DNA from: a virus
Virus record (IMG/VR): IMGVR_UViG_3300048444_000173
Location: 18,363-82,362 of that record
Length of the DNA: 64,000 nucleotides
Strand: one strand, 5' to 3'
The position numbers and the translations under genes were made by a program. The notes beneath the pieces are model-generated. The model saw only the letters and a list, made by a program, of their open reading frames with translations, did no database searches and was not told the DNA's origin. Positions 1 to 8,955 of this stretch are shown here, one piece after another. Numbering within the stretch: position 1 is the stretch's first letter; every line of letters starts with the position of its first letter.

Positions 1-2
1 TT

Positions 3-293
3 CTCCATATCAAAGGTTATGACCCTGAAGCTGTGTTGAAGATTGTTAACGACAGCAACTTTAGCAAGTTCTGTAATAGTGCAGAAGAAGCTAAGGCAAG
101 TGTGAGAGCATATATGGGCAAGAAGCGGTACAAGAAGGTCAATTACAAGAAAGTGGGCGCTTACCGTATCGTATTTGGCGATGATGTGGTTAACAACACT
201 AAGGCCAAGACATTGAAGAGTATTCATTTCAAAGAACCTTGCTTCTTAGATATGATTAAAGAAGTTAACCCTGAATTAATGGAGGAAATTTAA
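3..293 (+). CDS. Unknown protein, 5' end outside window
   Basis: The reading frame is open to the left window edge (it begins LHIKGYDPEA), so the gene is 5'-truncated here. A GTG at 33 could serve as a start but has no Shine-Dalgarno, which favours an upstream start. The visible part is basic in the middle (MGKKRYKKVNYKK) and has no motif I recognise. It is followed after 2 bases by the next gene, whose Shine-Dalgarno (ATGGAGGAAAT) lies inside the end of this gene, so the two are likely co-transcribed. Confidence 0.7.
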   Translation, partial: LHIKGYDPEAVLKIVNDSNFSKFCNSAEEAKASVRAYMGKKRYKKVNYKKVGAYRIVFGDDVVNNTKAKTLKSIHFKEPCFLDMIKEVNPELMEEI

Positions 294-295
294 TT

Positions 296-667
296 ATGGA
301 ATTCAAACGAGAAGAGCGTTATATTGTAATCAAACGTAAGCATTTACCCTTTTGGAAAGAATCCCAACTACGTACGGTCATGGAGGATTTTGGTATAGAA
401 CCTTTAGAATGTGTTGTCGTAGAAAAAGGATTACCTAACTACGAACAAACGTGGAGAGATTTGGAAAAAGTTTACCACGGTGAATATGCTGATAATGAAA
501 AACGGGATTCACTCTTAGCTCATGTAGAACAGCTCTTAGATGAAATTTCCGCTGAGATTTTCAACAATACTGATATTACACAGCAGACTGGTAATCTATA
601 CCAATACGCCATCCTTGCCGATAAGCTAGTAGAATCAATCAGAGAGGAGAACCTTAATGCTAAATAA
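296..667 (+). CDS. Unknown 123-aa protein
   Basis: A small soluble, charged protein preceded by a strong GGAGGAAAT ribosome site. I recognise no domain. The C-terminal half is probably helical. Its last 11 bases overlap the start of the metallophosphoesterase gene, and the Shine-Dalgarno of that gene (GAGAGGAGAA) lies within this one, indicating translational coupling in one operon. Confidence 0.8.
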   Translation: MEFKREERYIVIKRKHLPFWKESQLRTVMEDFGIEPLECVVVEKGLPNYEQTWRDLEKVYHGEYADNEKRDSLLAHVEQLLDEISAEIFNNTDITQQTGNLYQYAILADKLVESIREENLNAK

Positions 668-1694
668 TTATCCAGAATGGCTACCACAAGCTATTGAGCT
701 ATTAGATACAGGCATGAGTAAACGTGCTATTGCTCGTGAGCTAGATATTGGGCGTACATCCTGTCGTGAATGGTTGAGTAAGTTTGAGGATGGGTTGATT
801 GGTGAGGTTCGTGTTGCCGAGCCTGTTGAGCCTAGAATTGTAGAAGAAGTTACTGCAATCAATATCACCAAAGATGTTTACCCTATTGAAACGACAAAAG
901 TGGTTGAACCTGACGTAACTCACTTAATGATACCTGACACGCAATGTAAACCAAATATTGACATGACTTATTTAGACGTGCTTGGGCAATATATTGTCGA
1001 TAAGCAACCAGAGGTTATTGTTCATATTGGCGACCATGCTGATATGCCGTCCTTGTCCTCTTACGATAAAGGTAAACGTACTGCCGAAGGTAAACGAGTG
1101 CAGCATGATATTGAATCATCCATTGAGGGTATGAATCGTTTACTTAAACCCTTGCATGACTTACAACAGCAACAGTTAGAGCAATTTGGGCGAGTATTGT
1201 ACAAGCCTAAGATGGTACTGACACTCGGTAATCACGAACAGCGTATTGAACGTCACGTAGATGCTAACCCAGAGCTTCACGGTTTCTTATCTTACGATAG
1301 TTTACGCTATAAAGATATGGGGTGGGAGGTCTACGACTTCTTACAACCAGTAATCATAAATGGCGTGAGTTATGTGCATTACATGGCTAATCCTATGTCG
1401 GGCAAGCCATACGGCGGTCAGGCTATGAATGTGTTAAAGAATGTAGGCGAGTCATTCTGTATGGGACATAAGCAAACATTGGATATTGCCACACGTTTCT
1501 TACCCTCATCTGGCAAACAACAGTGGGCTATTATCGCTGGTGCATATTATGAGCATGAGGAAGCATATAAAGGTCATCAGGGTAATCACCATTGGCGTGG
1601 TATTGTTGTTAAGCACAATGTTCGTGACGGTACATTTAACCCAATGTTTGTTAGCTTAGAATATTTGAAGAATCGTTATGGAAAAGAAATTTAA
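657..1694 (+). CDS. HTH domain plus calcineurin-like metallophosphoesterase
   Basis: 345 aa. Residues about 8-45 (IELLDTGMSKRAIARELDI) form a resolvase/transposase-type helix-turn-helix. Residues about 90-345 carry the metallophosphoesterase motifs in order: PDTQ, HIGDHAD, TLGNHEQR, MGHKQT and the histidine-rich GHQGNHHW, which together bind two metal ions. The family hydrolyses phosphomono- or diesters; the substrate here is unknown, and the HTH suggests action on DNA. The end of the gene overlaps the start of an HNH endonuclease gene by 17 bases, and a coding-like remnant at 2456-2524 suggests its original C-terminus was displaced by that insertion. Confidence 0.88.
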   Translation: MLNNYPEWLPQAIELLDTGMSKRAIARELDIGRTSCREWLSKFEDGLIGEVRVAEPVEPRIVEEVTAINITKDVYPIETTKVVEPDVTHLMIPDTQCKPNIDMTYLDVLGQYIVDKQPEVIVHIGDHADMPSLSSYDKGKRTAEGKRVQHDIESSIEGMNRLLKPLHDLQQQQLEQFGRVLYKPKMVLTLGNHEQRIERHVDANPELHGFLSYDSLRYKDMGWEVYDFLQPVIINGVSYVHYMANPMSGKPYGGQAMNVLKNVGESFCMGHKQTLDIATRFLPSSGKQQWAIIAGAYYEHEEAYKGHQGNHHWRGIVVKHNVRDGTFNPMFVSLEYLKNRYGKEI

Positions 1695-2463
1695 TTACTT
1701 GAAGCGACTTAGGCATCACAATACAGACAAGCACGGAAGCTACTCTGTATATGAATGTTGTATTTGTGGTAATACAAAGACTATATGTGACTATAGCGTT
1801 AAGAGTGGCGCAACTAGGTCTTGTGGGTGCATGGCTAGATTAATTCCAGTAAATGATTACACAGGTGAAATGGTCAATGGCGTCGAGATAATAGGTTACA
1901 TTGGTAAATCTTTATGGCGTGTTAGGTTCTCCTGCGGTCACTATGGGGACGTCCAAATAGGCTTAGTTAAAAACAGGAAGAATCCAGAATGTAATCACTG
2001 CGTTAAAAGTAAGCTAGTAATCCAAAGAAACACCAAGCATGGTTGTTGCAATAAAGGTAACTTAACTTATACATCTTGGCTATCAATGAGAAGGAGATGT
2101 TACGATAAGTCTAACAATAGGTATCAAGAATATGGAGCAAGGGGTATATCCGTATGTGAAGAATGGCGCAATGACTTTTCTAAATTCTTAGAGGATATGG
2201 GTGAGAGACCTAGTGTAAACTATTCTATTGACAGGATTGATACCAATGGTGACTACACACCAGAAAATTGCAAATGGTCTGATAGGGTAGAACAAGCAAA
2301 TAACAAGCGCAATGTTAGGTTAATAACAAATGGCGCTGAGAGTAATAGTCTTATGTATTGGTGTAAACGACTCAACATTGACTACAAAAGGGCTTGGTAT
2401 TTAACTAAAAATAAAGGTGTTGACATTAAAGAGGTGCTGGGTGAAAATTACAGATATGTTTAA
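1678..2463 (+). CDS. Free-standing HNH-type homing endonuclease
   Basis: 261 aa. The N-terminal ~95 residues hold Cys pairs (CCICGNT, SCGCM, SCGHYG, CNHC) typical of zinc-binding DNA-recognition modules. Residues about 135-220 match the phage endonuclease family with the pattern YxSWxxMRxRC, YGARGISVCEEW, SIDRIDTNGDYTPENCKW. The DRID-N-G-Y-x-P-E-N-CKW segment is the degenerate HNH core. A C-terminal helical segment probably contacts DNA. Such enzymes nick or cut alleles lacking the gene and spread by repair. The start overlaps the end of the metallophosphoesterase gene with no clear own Shine-Dalgarno, as expected for a recent insertion at a gene end. Confidence 0.85.
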   Translation: MEKKFNYLKRLRHHNTDKHGSYSVYECCICGNTKTICDYSVKSGATRSCGCMARLIPVNDYTGEMVNGVEIIGYIGKSLWRVRFSCGHYGDVQIGLVKNRKNPECNHCVKSKLVIQRNTKHGCCNKGNLTYTSWLSMRRRCYDKSNNRYQEYGARGISVCEEWRNDFSKFLEDMGERPSVNYSIDRIDTNGDYTPENCKWSDRVEQANNKRNVRLITNGAESNSLMYWCKRLNIDYKRAWYLTKNKGVDIKEVLGENYRYV

Positions 2464-2524
2464 CAAACTAACAGTGTCTAACATATCTTCCCAACCTCAG
2501 AATAAAGGAGGTGGACTTGATTGA
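2456..2524 (+). pseudogene. Possible displaced C-terminus of the metallophosphoesterase gene
   Basis: An open frame of 22 codons starts at the end of the HNH gene (MFNKLTVSNISS...) and ends in TGA overlapping the TTG start of the next gene. That stop/start overlap is the normal arrangement between neighbouring genes here, so this stretch looks like the original 3' end of the gene interrupted by the endonuclease. It has no good ribosome site of its own. A real tiny gene is the alternative. Confidence 0.4.
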
Positions 2525-2693
2525 ATTAAGATGTATAATGGAAGCTGAAACTGGTGATGATTCTGTGACAAAATCATACAGTCGAAAGTTTCCGCAAGAA
2601 CATATCACCAAAGAAGATTTGCGAGATTTCTTCAAACGTGCTGAGTTAGAATTTACAGGCGAAGAAGATGTTGACGAAGATTCTGGTGAATAG
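2517..2693 (+). CDS. Unknown small acidic protein
   Basis: 58 aa with a TTG start chosen because AAAGGAGG at 2504-2511 sits 5 bases upstream; the GTG at 2511 lies inside that ribosome site and is unlikely. The C-terminus is very acidic (EEDVDEDSGE). No motif is recognised. It is the last gene before a rho-independent terminator. Confidence 0.65.
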   Translation: MIELRCIMEAETGDDSVTKSYSRKFPQEHITKEDLRDFFKRAELEFTGEEDVDEDSGE

Positions 2694-2703
2694 TAGAATG
2701 AAC

Positions 2704-2729
2704 GCCGCTTGAGATACAGCGGCTTTTTT
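2704..2729 (+). terminator. Rho-independent terminator
   Basis: GCCGCT, an 8-base loop, AGCGGC and six T residues. It ends the metallophosphoesterase operon just upstream of nrdA. Confidence 0.85.
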
Positions 2730-2754
2730 GACAATGGAATAGGAGAAGTAATTT

Positions 2755-5261
2755 ATGATTGAAACCGTTGTAAAGCGAGATGGAACAGAAGAAGCGTTTG
2801 ATGCAGGTAAGCTAAATAAGTGGGCGGAGTTTGCAACAGAACAAGGCGGCGACTGGTCGGAGATTGCACGACAAACCTTTAAGAAATTACCAGCTAAATG
2901 TACGAGCAAAGACATTCACCAGACGATGATTGACGTATGCTTATCTAAACAAACTATTGAATACAGCCGTGTAGCTTCACGCTTAGAGCTTGCTGAGCTA
3001 CGTAAAGCGATGAATTATTTACTTAACATCGACCCGTTTGATAATTCATTCAAAGACATTATGCAAACTTATGAGGACTTAAATATATGGGATAGTGGCG
3101 TTATGCCTGAATATAACCCAGAGTGGGAGAACTGGTATAATGAATTGAAAGAATATCGTATGGAGTTTTGGCGTATAAAACAGTGGACGGATAAGTATTC
3201 ACAGCAACTTGATGATAACCCTGTTGAGACTCCTGCACTTGGTTATATGGGTATCGCTCTAGCGTTATTTGGCGACTCTGAGAAGGCTTATGAATTTGCT
3301 AAGGGTCTTACACTCGGTAAGATTAGTTTGCCTACTCCTGCTCTTAATGGTTTACGTAATGGTGATTGGGACACAATCTCTTGTTGTGTTATTTCAGCAG
3401 ATGATACAACTGAAAGTATTGGTGTGGCTAATTGGATCGCATATCGTATGACAGCTAAAAAGGCTGGCATTGGTATTGAATATACAACTCGCTCTAAAGG
3501 AGATAACGTCAAAGGTGGTCGAGTCAAACACTTAGGTAAACACCCTATTTATAAATGCTTAGACCGTGAGGTTAAGGTACTGACTCAGATTACTCGTGGT
3601 GGTAATGCAACAGTTACGGCATTAGCTATCGACCCAGAAATTGAGGATATTATCTTATGGCGTTCACAGCGTAAAGACATCGAGACTCGTATTGATAAGT
3701 TGGATAATGAATTTGGTTATAATGATGCGTTTGTTGATGCTGTTGTAGGTAATAAGGATTGGCACTTATTTAGTTATGGTGATGCGCCAGACGTTTACAA
3801 AGCATTTTATAAGGCTAACGTAGAGGACTATAACAAGGTTGTTGATGAGCATATTAAACGGGGAGTTAAGCACAAAACTGTTAAAGCTCGTGATTTACTT
3901 AAAACATTTTTAACTGTGCGTCAAGAAACTGGTCGATTTTATGACAACAACTTAACCCGAACTAATACGCATACGCCTTTTATTGATACAATTAAGCAAA
4001 GCAATCTGTAAAATAGTGCAGCCCTATTTAGGAATAGATAGGTGAAGAATCCTGTGAATTGCTGGAAACCTAAACGTGTTATGACGTAGGCAATCAGCAG
4101 CTAAGCTTGGAACATAGTTCCTTGAAAGTTCAGAGGTCATCTCGCAAGAGAGTAGGAGTCAAGTGATTCCGAAGCGCAGGACAACCAGAACGGTTGATGA
4201 TATGATCCGACACCCGTTGAAAAGCGGGAGAGACGTAACGAATCTCGTAACAGTGTGGCGAAGAAATTTGCTTACCAACAAAAGGTTATAAGTCAATGCA
4301 AGACCTTTATTCCCCAGAGAGTGAAGGTGAAACAGCATTCTGTAGCTTGTCTGCTATCAACGTTGCTAACGTAGCCTTAGATGAGTACGAGCGTGTTGCA
4401 GAGCTAGTATTAGAAGCTGTAGATATTATGATTGATAATGCCCCAATGATGACAGAATCAATGAAAGCGGATATTATGCGTAGGCGTAGTGTTGGAGTCG
4501 GTATCACTGGACTAGCAAGTGCTATGTATAGTAATGGTTACGATTATGATGGGAGTGACGAGTCCTTAGAGTTTGTGCAAAAAATAGCTGAACACCATTA
4601 TTTCTATTTACTAAAAGCTAGTCAGAAATTATCTGAACGTGATGGTTTTTGTGTAGAAGGTGTGAACTTAGATTGGCTACCAGTCGATACTGCTATAAGT
4701 AATTCTATAACAAATTTAGATTGGGAATCGTTGCGAGGGAAACCACGCAAGCACAGCGTACTTGTCGCTAATATGCCTACTGAGAGCAGTAGTCTTTTGA
4801 GTGGCAAAACCAATTCGTTGTACCCTGTGCGTAAGAAAGTCATCAATAAACGTAGTCGAAAAGGGCTGGTGCAATTCATTTGTCAGGAATTTGACCCAGA
4901 TAAACATTTAAGTGCTTGGGATGTTGATAATATTACTTTATCCAAGTACTATTCACACATTCAGGATTTCACTGACCAAGCGATTAGTGCTGACTTCTAC
5001 TTTAATCCTATGAAGTACGAGGATGAAAAAGCACCATTGTCAGTCCTGATGAAAGAGTGGGTTGCTCATGCTAAACTGGGTAACAAAACTAAGTATTACC
5101 TTAACACGAACGATGACAACGGTGGTTCTTTCCAAGACCAGACCAAAAAATCTAAAGGGGTCGAGTCTTACCTTTCGCCAGAAAAACCAATTAAGGAGAT
5201 CGTCAACGGTCTTGAGGTGGAAGCAGAAGAAGATGGTTGTCAGGGCGGTTGTAAATTATAA
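2755..5261 (+). CDS. nrdA: Ribonucleotide reductase class Ia, large subunit, interrupted by an intron
   Basis: Reduces ribonucleoside diphosphates to dNDPs together with NrdB. The coding sequence is join(2755..4009, 4258..5261), 752 aa, close to the usual ~755-760. Residues 1-90 are the ATP-cone (TVVKRDGTEEAFDAGKLNKW). DTISCCVISADD carries the first redox cysteine. SNL|CEEICLPTK holds the Asn-Leu-Cys-x-Glu active site. The C-terminus DGCQGGCKL holds the shuttle cysteines, spaced C-x3-C rather than the C-x4-C of E. coli. Without splicing, the frame stops right after SNL, and the first downstream ATG would lose the EICLPTKGYKS segment; removing 4010-4257 restores a continuous protein. nrdB follows after 11 bases. 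Confidence 0.95.
4010..4257 (+). ncRNA. Group I self-splicing intron in nrdA
   Basis: 248 nt with no ORF. The upstream exon ends in T (CTGT|AAAATAG) and the intron ends in G (AGTGTG|GCGAAG), as group I introns do. Exon CUGU can pair with intron GCAG to form P1. The core shows P4/P6-type elements (TGCTGGAAACCTAA ... GCAATCAGCAGCTAAGC) and P3/P7-type elements (AAGTTCAGAGGTCATC ... GATGATATGATCC). The splice point splits the TGC codon of the active-site cysteine. Boundaries rest on restoring the NrdA frame and motif. Confidence 0.9.
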
Positions 5262-5272
5262 GGAGTGAAAAT

Positions 5273-6346
5273 ATGACAGTATTTAATGCAAACAACAAAG
5301 GTTTTGAAACTAAGAAATATCCTCTCTTTTTCGGAGAGGAGCTTGGTTTATTTGATACGGTAAATGTTGCTTACCCAGAGGTTGATAAGCTATACCATCA
5401 ACAAATGAGCCAGATTTGGAATCATGCGGAGGTGTCACTAGACCAAGACAAGATGGATATGCAACGTCTGCCAAATGAAGTTGTTGACTTAATGGTTAAA
5501 ACATTGAGCTGGCAACACTTGGCTGATTCTGTTGCGGCACAATCAATCAGTACCCTATTGCTGCCCCATTGTACGAATAGTGAACTTGAAGCCATGTTGA
5601 CAGCACAGAGTTTGTTTGAGTGCATTCATGCCATGACCTATTCCCATATAGTTCAGCAGACGTTTTCTGATCCAAATAAAATGCTCAAAGATACCTATGA
5701 AAACACACATACACTCATTCGTTCACAAGCTATAGTTAAGGCGTTTGATGATGTCCAAGCATTACCTCAAGATGCTGACATTGAGGAAAAGCGTAAGGTT
5801 CTTATGAAAGCCTTTGTTGCGCTATTTGCACTAGAAGGTATTGCCTTTATGTCGTCCTTTGCTGTGACATTTGCTATTGCGGAGACGGATGTGTTTCAAG
5901 GGATTGGTGCATTGGTTGCGCTCGTATGCCGTGATGAGGTCCTTCATACAAGAATGGACTATACTGTTCTTGACTATATGCTTAAAGACTCTGACTGGCA
6001 AACAGCCTTGAGCGAGAGCAAGGATGAAATTAAACAGATATTGGATGACGTTACACAACAGGAGTTAGACTGGTCTGAGTATTTATTCAGCGAAGGTCGC
6101 CAAGTAGTGGGGTTAAATGAAACCTTACTAAAAGAATATGTTCAATTTATGGCTAAACCTATCTACGACTTCTTAGGCGTGGAATATAAATTTGAAAATA
6201 TTGCAGAAAATCCTTTACCTTATATGGAAAAGTATGTTGACCCTAGCCAGATGCAATCAGCCGCTCAGGAGATAAACATTACGTCCTACAAGGTTGGTTC
6301 AATTAAGGACGACACAACCGACCTAGACTTGGACTTTGACCTTTAA
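5273..6346 (+). CDS. nrdB: Ribonucleotide reductase class Ia, small subunit
   Basis: 357 aa. It provides the diiron-tyrosyl radical to NrdA. The ferritin-like metal ligands are visible: an E/D on the first helix (SLDQDKMDMQ), FECIHAMTYSHI with Glu, His and the likely radical Tyr, EGIAFMSSFAV, and CRDEVLHTRMDY with the second Glu-His pair. The C-terminus (DDTTDLDLDFDL) is acidic and ends like NrdB tails that dock onto NrdA. Start ATG at 5273 has AAGGAGTG upstream, 11 bases after nrdA. A terminator follows at once. Confidence 0.96.
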   Translation: MTVFNANNKGFETKKYPLFFGEELGLFDTVNVAYPEVDKLYHQQMSQIWNHAEVSLDQDKMDMQRLPNEVVDLMVKTLSWQHLADSVAAQSISTLLLPHCTNSELEAMLTAQSLFECIHAMTYSHIVQQTFSDPNKMLKDTYENTHTLIRSQAIVKAFDDVQALPQDADIEEKRKVLMKAFVALFALEGIAFMSSFAVTFAIAETDVFQGIGALVALVCRDEVLHTRMDYTVLDYMLKDSDWQTALSESKDEIKQILDDVTQQELDWSEYLFSEGRQVVGLNETLLKEYVQFMAKPIYDFLGVEYKFENIAENPLPYMEKYVDPSQMQSAAQEINITSYKVGSIKDDTTDLDLDFDL

Positions 6347-6355
6347 CCCAAACAC

Positions 6356-6382
6356 AAGCCCCTTAATTGGGGCTTTCTTTTG
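6356..6382 (+). terminator. Rho-independent terminator after nrdB
   Basis: Perfect stem AAGCCCC/GGGGCTT with a 6-base loop, followed by TTCTTTT. Confidence 0.9.
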
Positions 6383-6445
6383 CCCATATTCCATTCCGTT
6401 ATAACTTGCCCCAATTTCCTGCCTAAATTATTCTAAGCAAAATAC

Positions 6446-6474
6446 TTGTAACCTTAATCTTATTCCTCTAATAT
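6446..6474 (+). promoter_or_regulatory. Sigma70-like promoter
   Basis: TTGTAA, 17 bases, TAATAT. It lies just upstream of the gene at 6506 and downstream of the nrdB terminator, so it probably starts the next operon. Confidence 0.6.
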
Positions 6475-6505
6475 TAGTCATGTAATCACAACGGAGGAAT
6501 AACTT

Positions 6506-6802
6506 ATGAAAACTATCACACGAGAACAAGCGGCTAAATTAATTCGCTCAATTAAAGGCAATAGAGCATTCTCAGTTGAGTTCACTAAGAAGGACGGTTC
6601 GTTGCGACACATGAATGCCATTATTAAATGCACCAAACACCTTGCAGGAGGTAAGTCCACAATATCTCATAAGGATAATCTTATCGGGTGTTATGATATG
6701 CAAGCTGGTAAACAAGACAAGGGTAAAGGGTATCGCTGCATAAACATCGACACACTTAAAAAGGTGAAAGTTGGTGGCGTAGAATATCAGGTACAGGGTT
6801 AA
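6506..6802 (+). CDS. Small SH3-barrel (WYL_2-like) phage protein
   Basis: 98 aa. The layout FSVEFTKKDGSLRHMNA...KGYRCINIDTLKKVKVGGVEYQV, with a mid-protein CYDMQ, resembles a common phage family annotated as SH3 beta-barrel/WYL_2. The function of that family is not established; small Sm-like barrels often bind nucleic acid. Strong ribosome site GGAGGAATAA. First gene of an operon that runs to about 8.9 kb. Confidence 0.75.
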   Translation: MKTITREQAAKLIRSIKGNRAFSVEFTKKDGSLRHMNAIIKCTKHLAGGKSTISHKDNLIGCYDMQAGKQDKGKGYRCINIDTLKKVKVGGVEYQVQG

Positions 6803-6817
6803 TAGGAGGAATTATTT

Positions 6818-7192
6818 ATGAGTAACAATGGAACAATTAAATTGTACTATAACAACGAGAATATGGTTTTGAGTGGATTCATTATGCAAACTGACAAAGA
6901 GTTTTACAACGAAGATGAACGTGCAAAATCTATCACAATCAATTACAGCGACGGTTCGGGCTATACAATCAAGACAGAAGGTTATGCTCAAATTACTCGT
7001 GTGAATGATAAGCGTGAGTATAAATTGCACATTGACTATTTGCGTAAACCTGCTACAGTGAAGTCTAGTGCTGATTATCTGGTCAAAGAGCTTGAGTCAG
7101 TTAAGGAGCGCGTAGAGTTGAAGCTGAAAGATGTTAAGAGTATGAGTGTGCGTGAGGATGACCGCACAATTACTTTGACTAAGTTTAAGTAG
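6818..7192 (+). CDS. Unknown 124-aa protein
   Basis: Starts behind AGGAGGAATTATTT. The first half looks like beta strands (GTIKLYYNNENMVLSGFIM), the second is charged and helical. No recognised motif. Closely packed between the SH3-like gene and the 7205 gene, with nearly identical ribosome sites. Confidence 0.8.
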   Translation: MSNNGTIKLYYNNENMVLSGFIMQTDKEFYNEDERAKSITINYSDGSGYTIKTEGYAQITRVNDKREYKLHIDYLRKPATVKSSADYLVKELESVKERVELKLKDVKSMSVREDDRTITLTKFK

Positions 7193-7204
7193 GAGGAATA
7201 AATT

Positions 7205-7774
7205 ATGCGAAATATTGAAGCAATTAATCAAGTGCTAAAAGTTGTTGATGAAAACCGCGAGGAATTATTGAAAGGTTATCACGCTCAAGATGCTATTCAA
7301 AAGTTAATTCTGGAAAAAGAGTTGGCTGAATTAGAGCAATTATTCCAAGTTGAAATCAAAGATGGCTACAACACTGATTGGATCGACATGGGTGATAATC
7401 AGCGCATCGGGTTATTCTTTGGTAATACTGGTCGTAATATTTCTTGGCCTGACGCTGACTATAATTTATCCGAAGAGGAGTATGTATATGTCGTTAGCTT
7501 CCCTACTGGTGCGTATATCTTTGGTGGATACATGGATGATAAATATCCTGTCAAAACTTTCAGTAAATTCTTTAACGAATTGAAGGCGCTAGGTGCTAAG
7601 TATGTTGACAGCCATAATCACTGCTTGTATTTTCCGCCAGAAAAAGCTAAACTTGTTCGTGATAAGTATACTGAACTATTCAACAAGTACAAAAGTCAGG
7701 TTGAAGATGAGATGAAGGAACAACGCAAGCAAAAGTTACAGGAAGAACTTGATAAATTAAACTCGGAGGACTAA
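7205..7774 (+). CDS. Unknown 189-aa protein
   Basis: A soluble protein with an aromatic central part (EEEYVYVVSFPTGAYIFGGY) and a charged helical or coiled-coil tail (KYKSQVEDEMKEQRKQK). The histidine cluster DSHNHCLYF could bind metal, but I recognise no family. Ribosome site AGGAGGAATAAATT. Confidence 0.8.
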   Translation: MRNIEAINQVLKVVDENREELLKGYHAQDAIQKLILEKELAELEQLFQVEIKDGYNTDWIDMGDNQRIGLFFGNTGRNISWPDADYNLSEEEYVYVVSFPTGAYIFGGYMDDKYPVKTFSKFFNELKALGAKYVDSHNHCLYFPPEKAKLVRDKYTELFNKYKSQVEDEMKEQRKQKLQEELDKLNSED

Positions 7775-7776
7775 TC

Positions 7777-8016
7777 ATGCGGGTAGTAATGATGACAATT
7801 AAGGACAAAATTGATAAAGCTATTGACGAAAATGGTAAAGATATTTTTCGTATTGAGTTGACTAATAGTGAATTTGCTGATTTTATCTACAGCGGAGTAT
7901 CACCAGAGTTATATCGTACAAGCATTGTATTTAATGGTGCTGAGAATGGATATTCTGGTTCTCACGTAATGTACCGTGACGTATGTGTTCAAACGCATCA
8001 TTCTTACACAGAATAA
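7777..8016 (+). CDS. Unknown 79-aa protein
   Basis: Start chosen for CGGAGGACTAATC seven bases upstream. Short mixed alpha/beta protein ending in a His/Tyr-rich tail (VQTHHSYTE). No motif recognised. Confidence 0.75.
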   Translation: MRVVMMTIKDKIDKAIDENGKDIFRIELTNSEFADFIYSGVSPELYRTSIVFNGAENGYSGSHVMYRDVCVQTHHSYTE

Positions 8017-8029
8017 GGGAGGAATAACT

Positions 8030-8296
8030 ATGCCAAACGAATTTGACCAATTATCATGTGTAGACGCTTTACGTAAAGAATGTGAGAACCTACTAGCACA
8101 AGTACGTTTTCACCAGCGTCAGGAACAAGAGCTACGTAGGCAATTATATGAGGCTAAATTAGAGAGCCTGACGCAAGCATACGACGACTTATTCTTCTAC
8201 ATTGACCCATTCTCAGGGTCTAGGAAAGTAATGCCCGTGGCGCTCTCTTATGAGGACTTTTACGACTATATTCAGCGTGTGAATGTGGAGGGGTAA
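8030..8296 (+). CDS. Unknown 88-aa coiled-coil protein
   Basis: The ATG at 8030 follows GGGAGGAATAACT, and the frame upstream of it overlaps the previous gene without a ribosome site. Residues about 8-50 are a likely coiled coil (LRKECENLLAQVRFHQRQ). No function assigned. Confidence 0.75.
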   Translation: MPNEFDQLSCVDALRKECENLLAQVRFHQRQEQELRRQLYEAKLESLTQAYDDLFFYIDPFSGSRKVMPVALSYEDFYDYIQRVNVEG

Positions 8297-8299
8297 TTT

Positions 8300-8464
8300 G
8301 TGAAATACATTCGTAAGTATTTACCAGAAGTCACTGTGATAGAGCGCATAGAAGATACCGATGACCTGAGTGGTGTTGTTAAATACATTAACGAATTTGG
8401 TTCGGTTTGTGTTATGCTGACTAAACACTTTGACGAATTGTATGAACAGAAGGTGGAGGGATAA
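8300..8464 (+). CDS. Unknown 54-aa protein
   Basis: GTG start at 8300 preceded by GTGGAGGGGTAATTT. It begins MKYIRKYLPEVTVIERI. It fills the space between two genes exactly, with 3-base gaps on both sides, which supports it being real despite its size. Confidence 0.7.
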   Translation: MKYIRKYLPEVTVIERIEDTDDLSGVVKYINEFGSVCVMLTKHFDELYEQKVEG

Positions 8465-8467
8465 CTT

Positions 8468-8947
8468 GTGAAAGATAAACACGACAAAGTTACTATGGAA
8501 ATGGATTTGGAGGAGAATGTTATGACGACTATCAGCAAAGAAAATACCAAAATGGAATCTACAAATGACTTCCTCAAAAAGTTAATACTGATGATGGTTT
8601 CGGAAGAATTGGCTATAGACTTCGACCATGAATCAGAACAGTGTTATTTGATGCAAGTTGAGGTAGGTGAGTTCGATAATTGCCGAGAATATGGTTACAC
8701 TTATCGCGTAGTCAATGGTGAACAAGATATTACCTTCTGTGTGTATGAACATCGTAACTCAGACGCTATTATTATCAATGGTTGTCGCACAAAAGATATG
8801 AAAGAACATGGTCCGTACAATGGGGAGTCTAAGTATGATTTCTTATTCGGATTCCGTTATAATCAACACCAAGATTGTGCAGACAAATTAGCAGATTGTT
8901 TGCGTGAATGTTATTTGGGTAAGTTTGATGAGGGAGTTTTGTTATAG
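8468..8947 (+). CDS. Unknown 159-aa protein, possibly truncated
   Basis: Two starts are possible: GTG at 8468 behind GGTGGAGGG, or ATG at 8522 behind GGAGGAGAATGTT. The second gives 141 aa. The central part is beta-rich with several cysteines (CREYGYTYRVV, ITFCVYEHRN, ADKLADCLRECYL). It ends directly before a homing endonuclease gene, and a startless open frame follows that gene, so the present C-terminus may be the result of the insertion. Confidence 0.75.
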   Translation: MKDKHDKVTMEMDLEENVMTTISKENTKMESTNDFLKKLILMMVSEELAIDFDHESEQCYLMQVEVGEFDNCREYGYTYRVVNGEQDITFCVYEHRNSDAIIINGCRTKDMKEHGPYNGESKYDFLFGFRYNQHQDCADKLADCLRECYLGKFDEGVLL

Positions 8948-8955
8948 GGGTTATT

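Noticed and set aside
2728-2755. TTGACA in the terminator tail as the nrdA promoter
   Set aside because: A 17-base spacer would place the -10 on the start codon, leaving no leader or ribosome site in the transcript.
4296-5261. A separate downstream NrdA fragment gene starting at ATG 4296
   Set aside because: There is no ribosome site, and the frame upstream of the ATG encodes the conserved CEEICLPTK segment, so it is exon 2 of a spliced gene.
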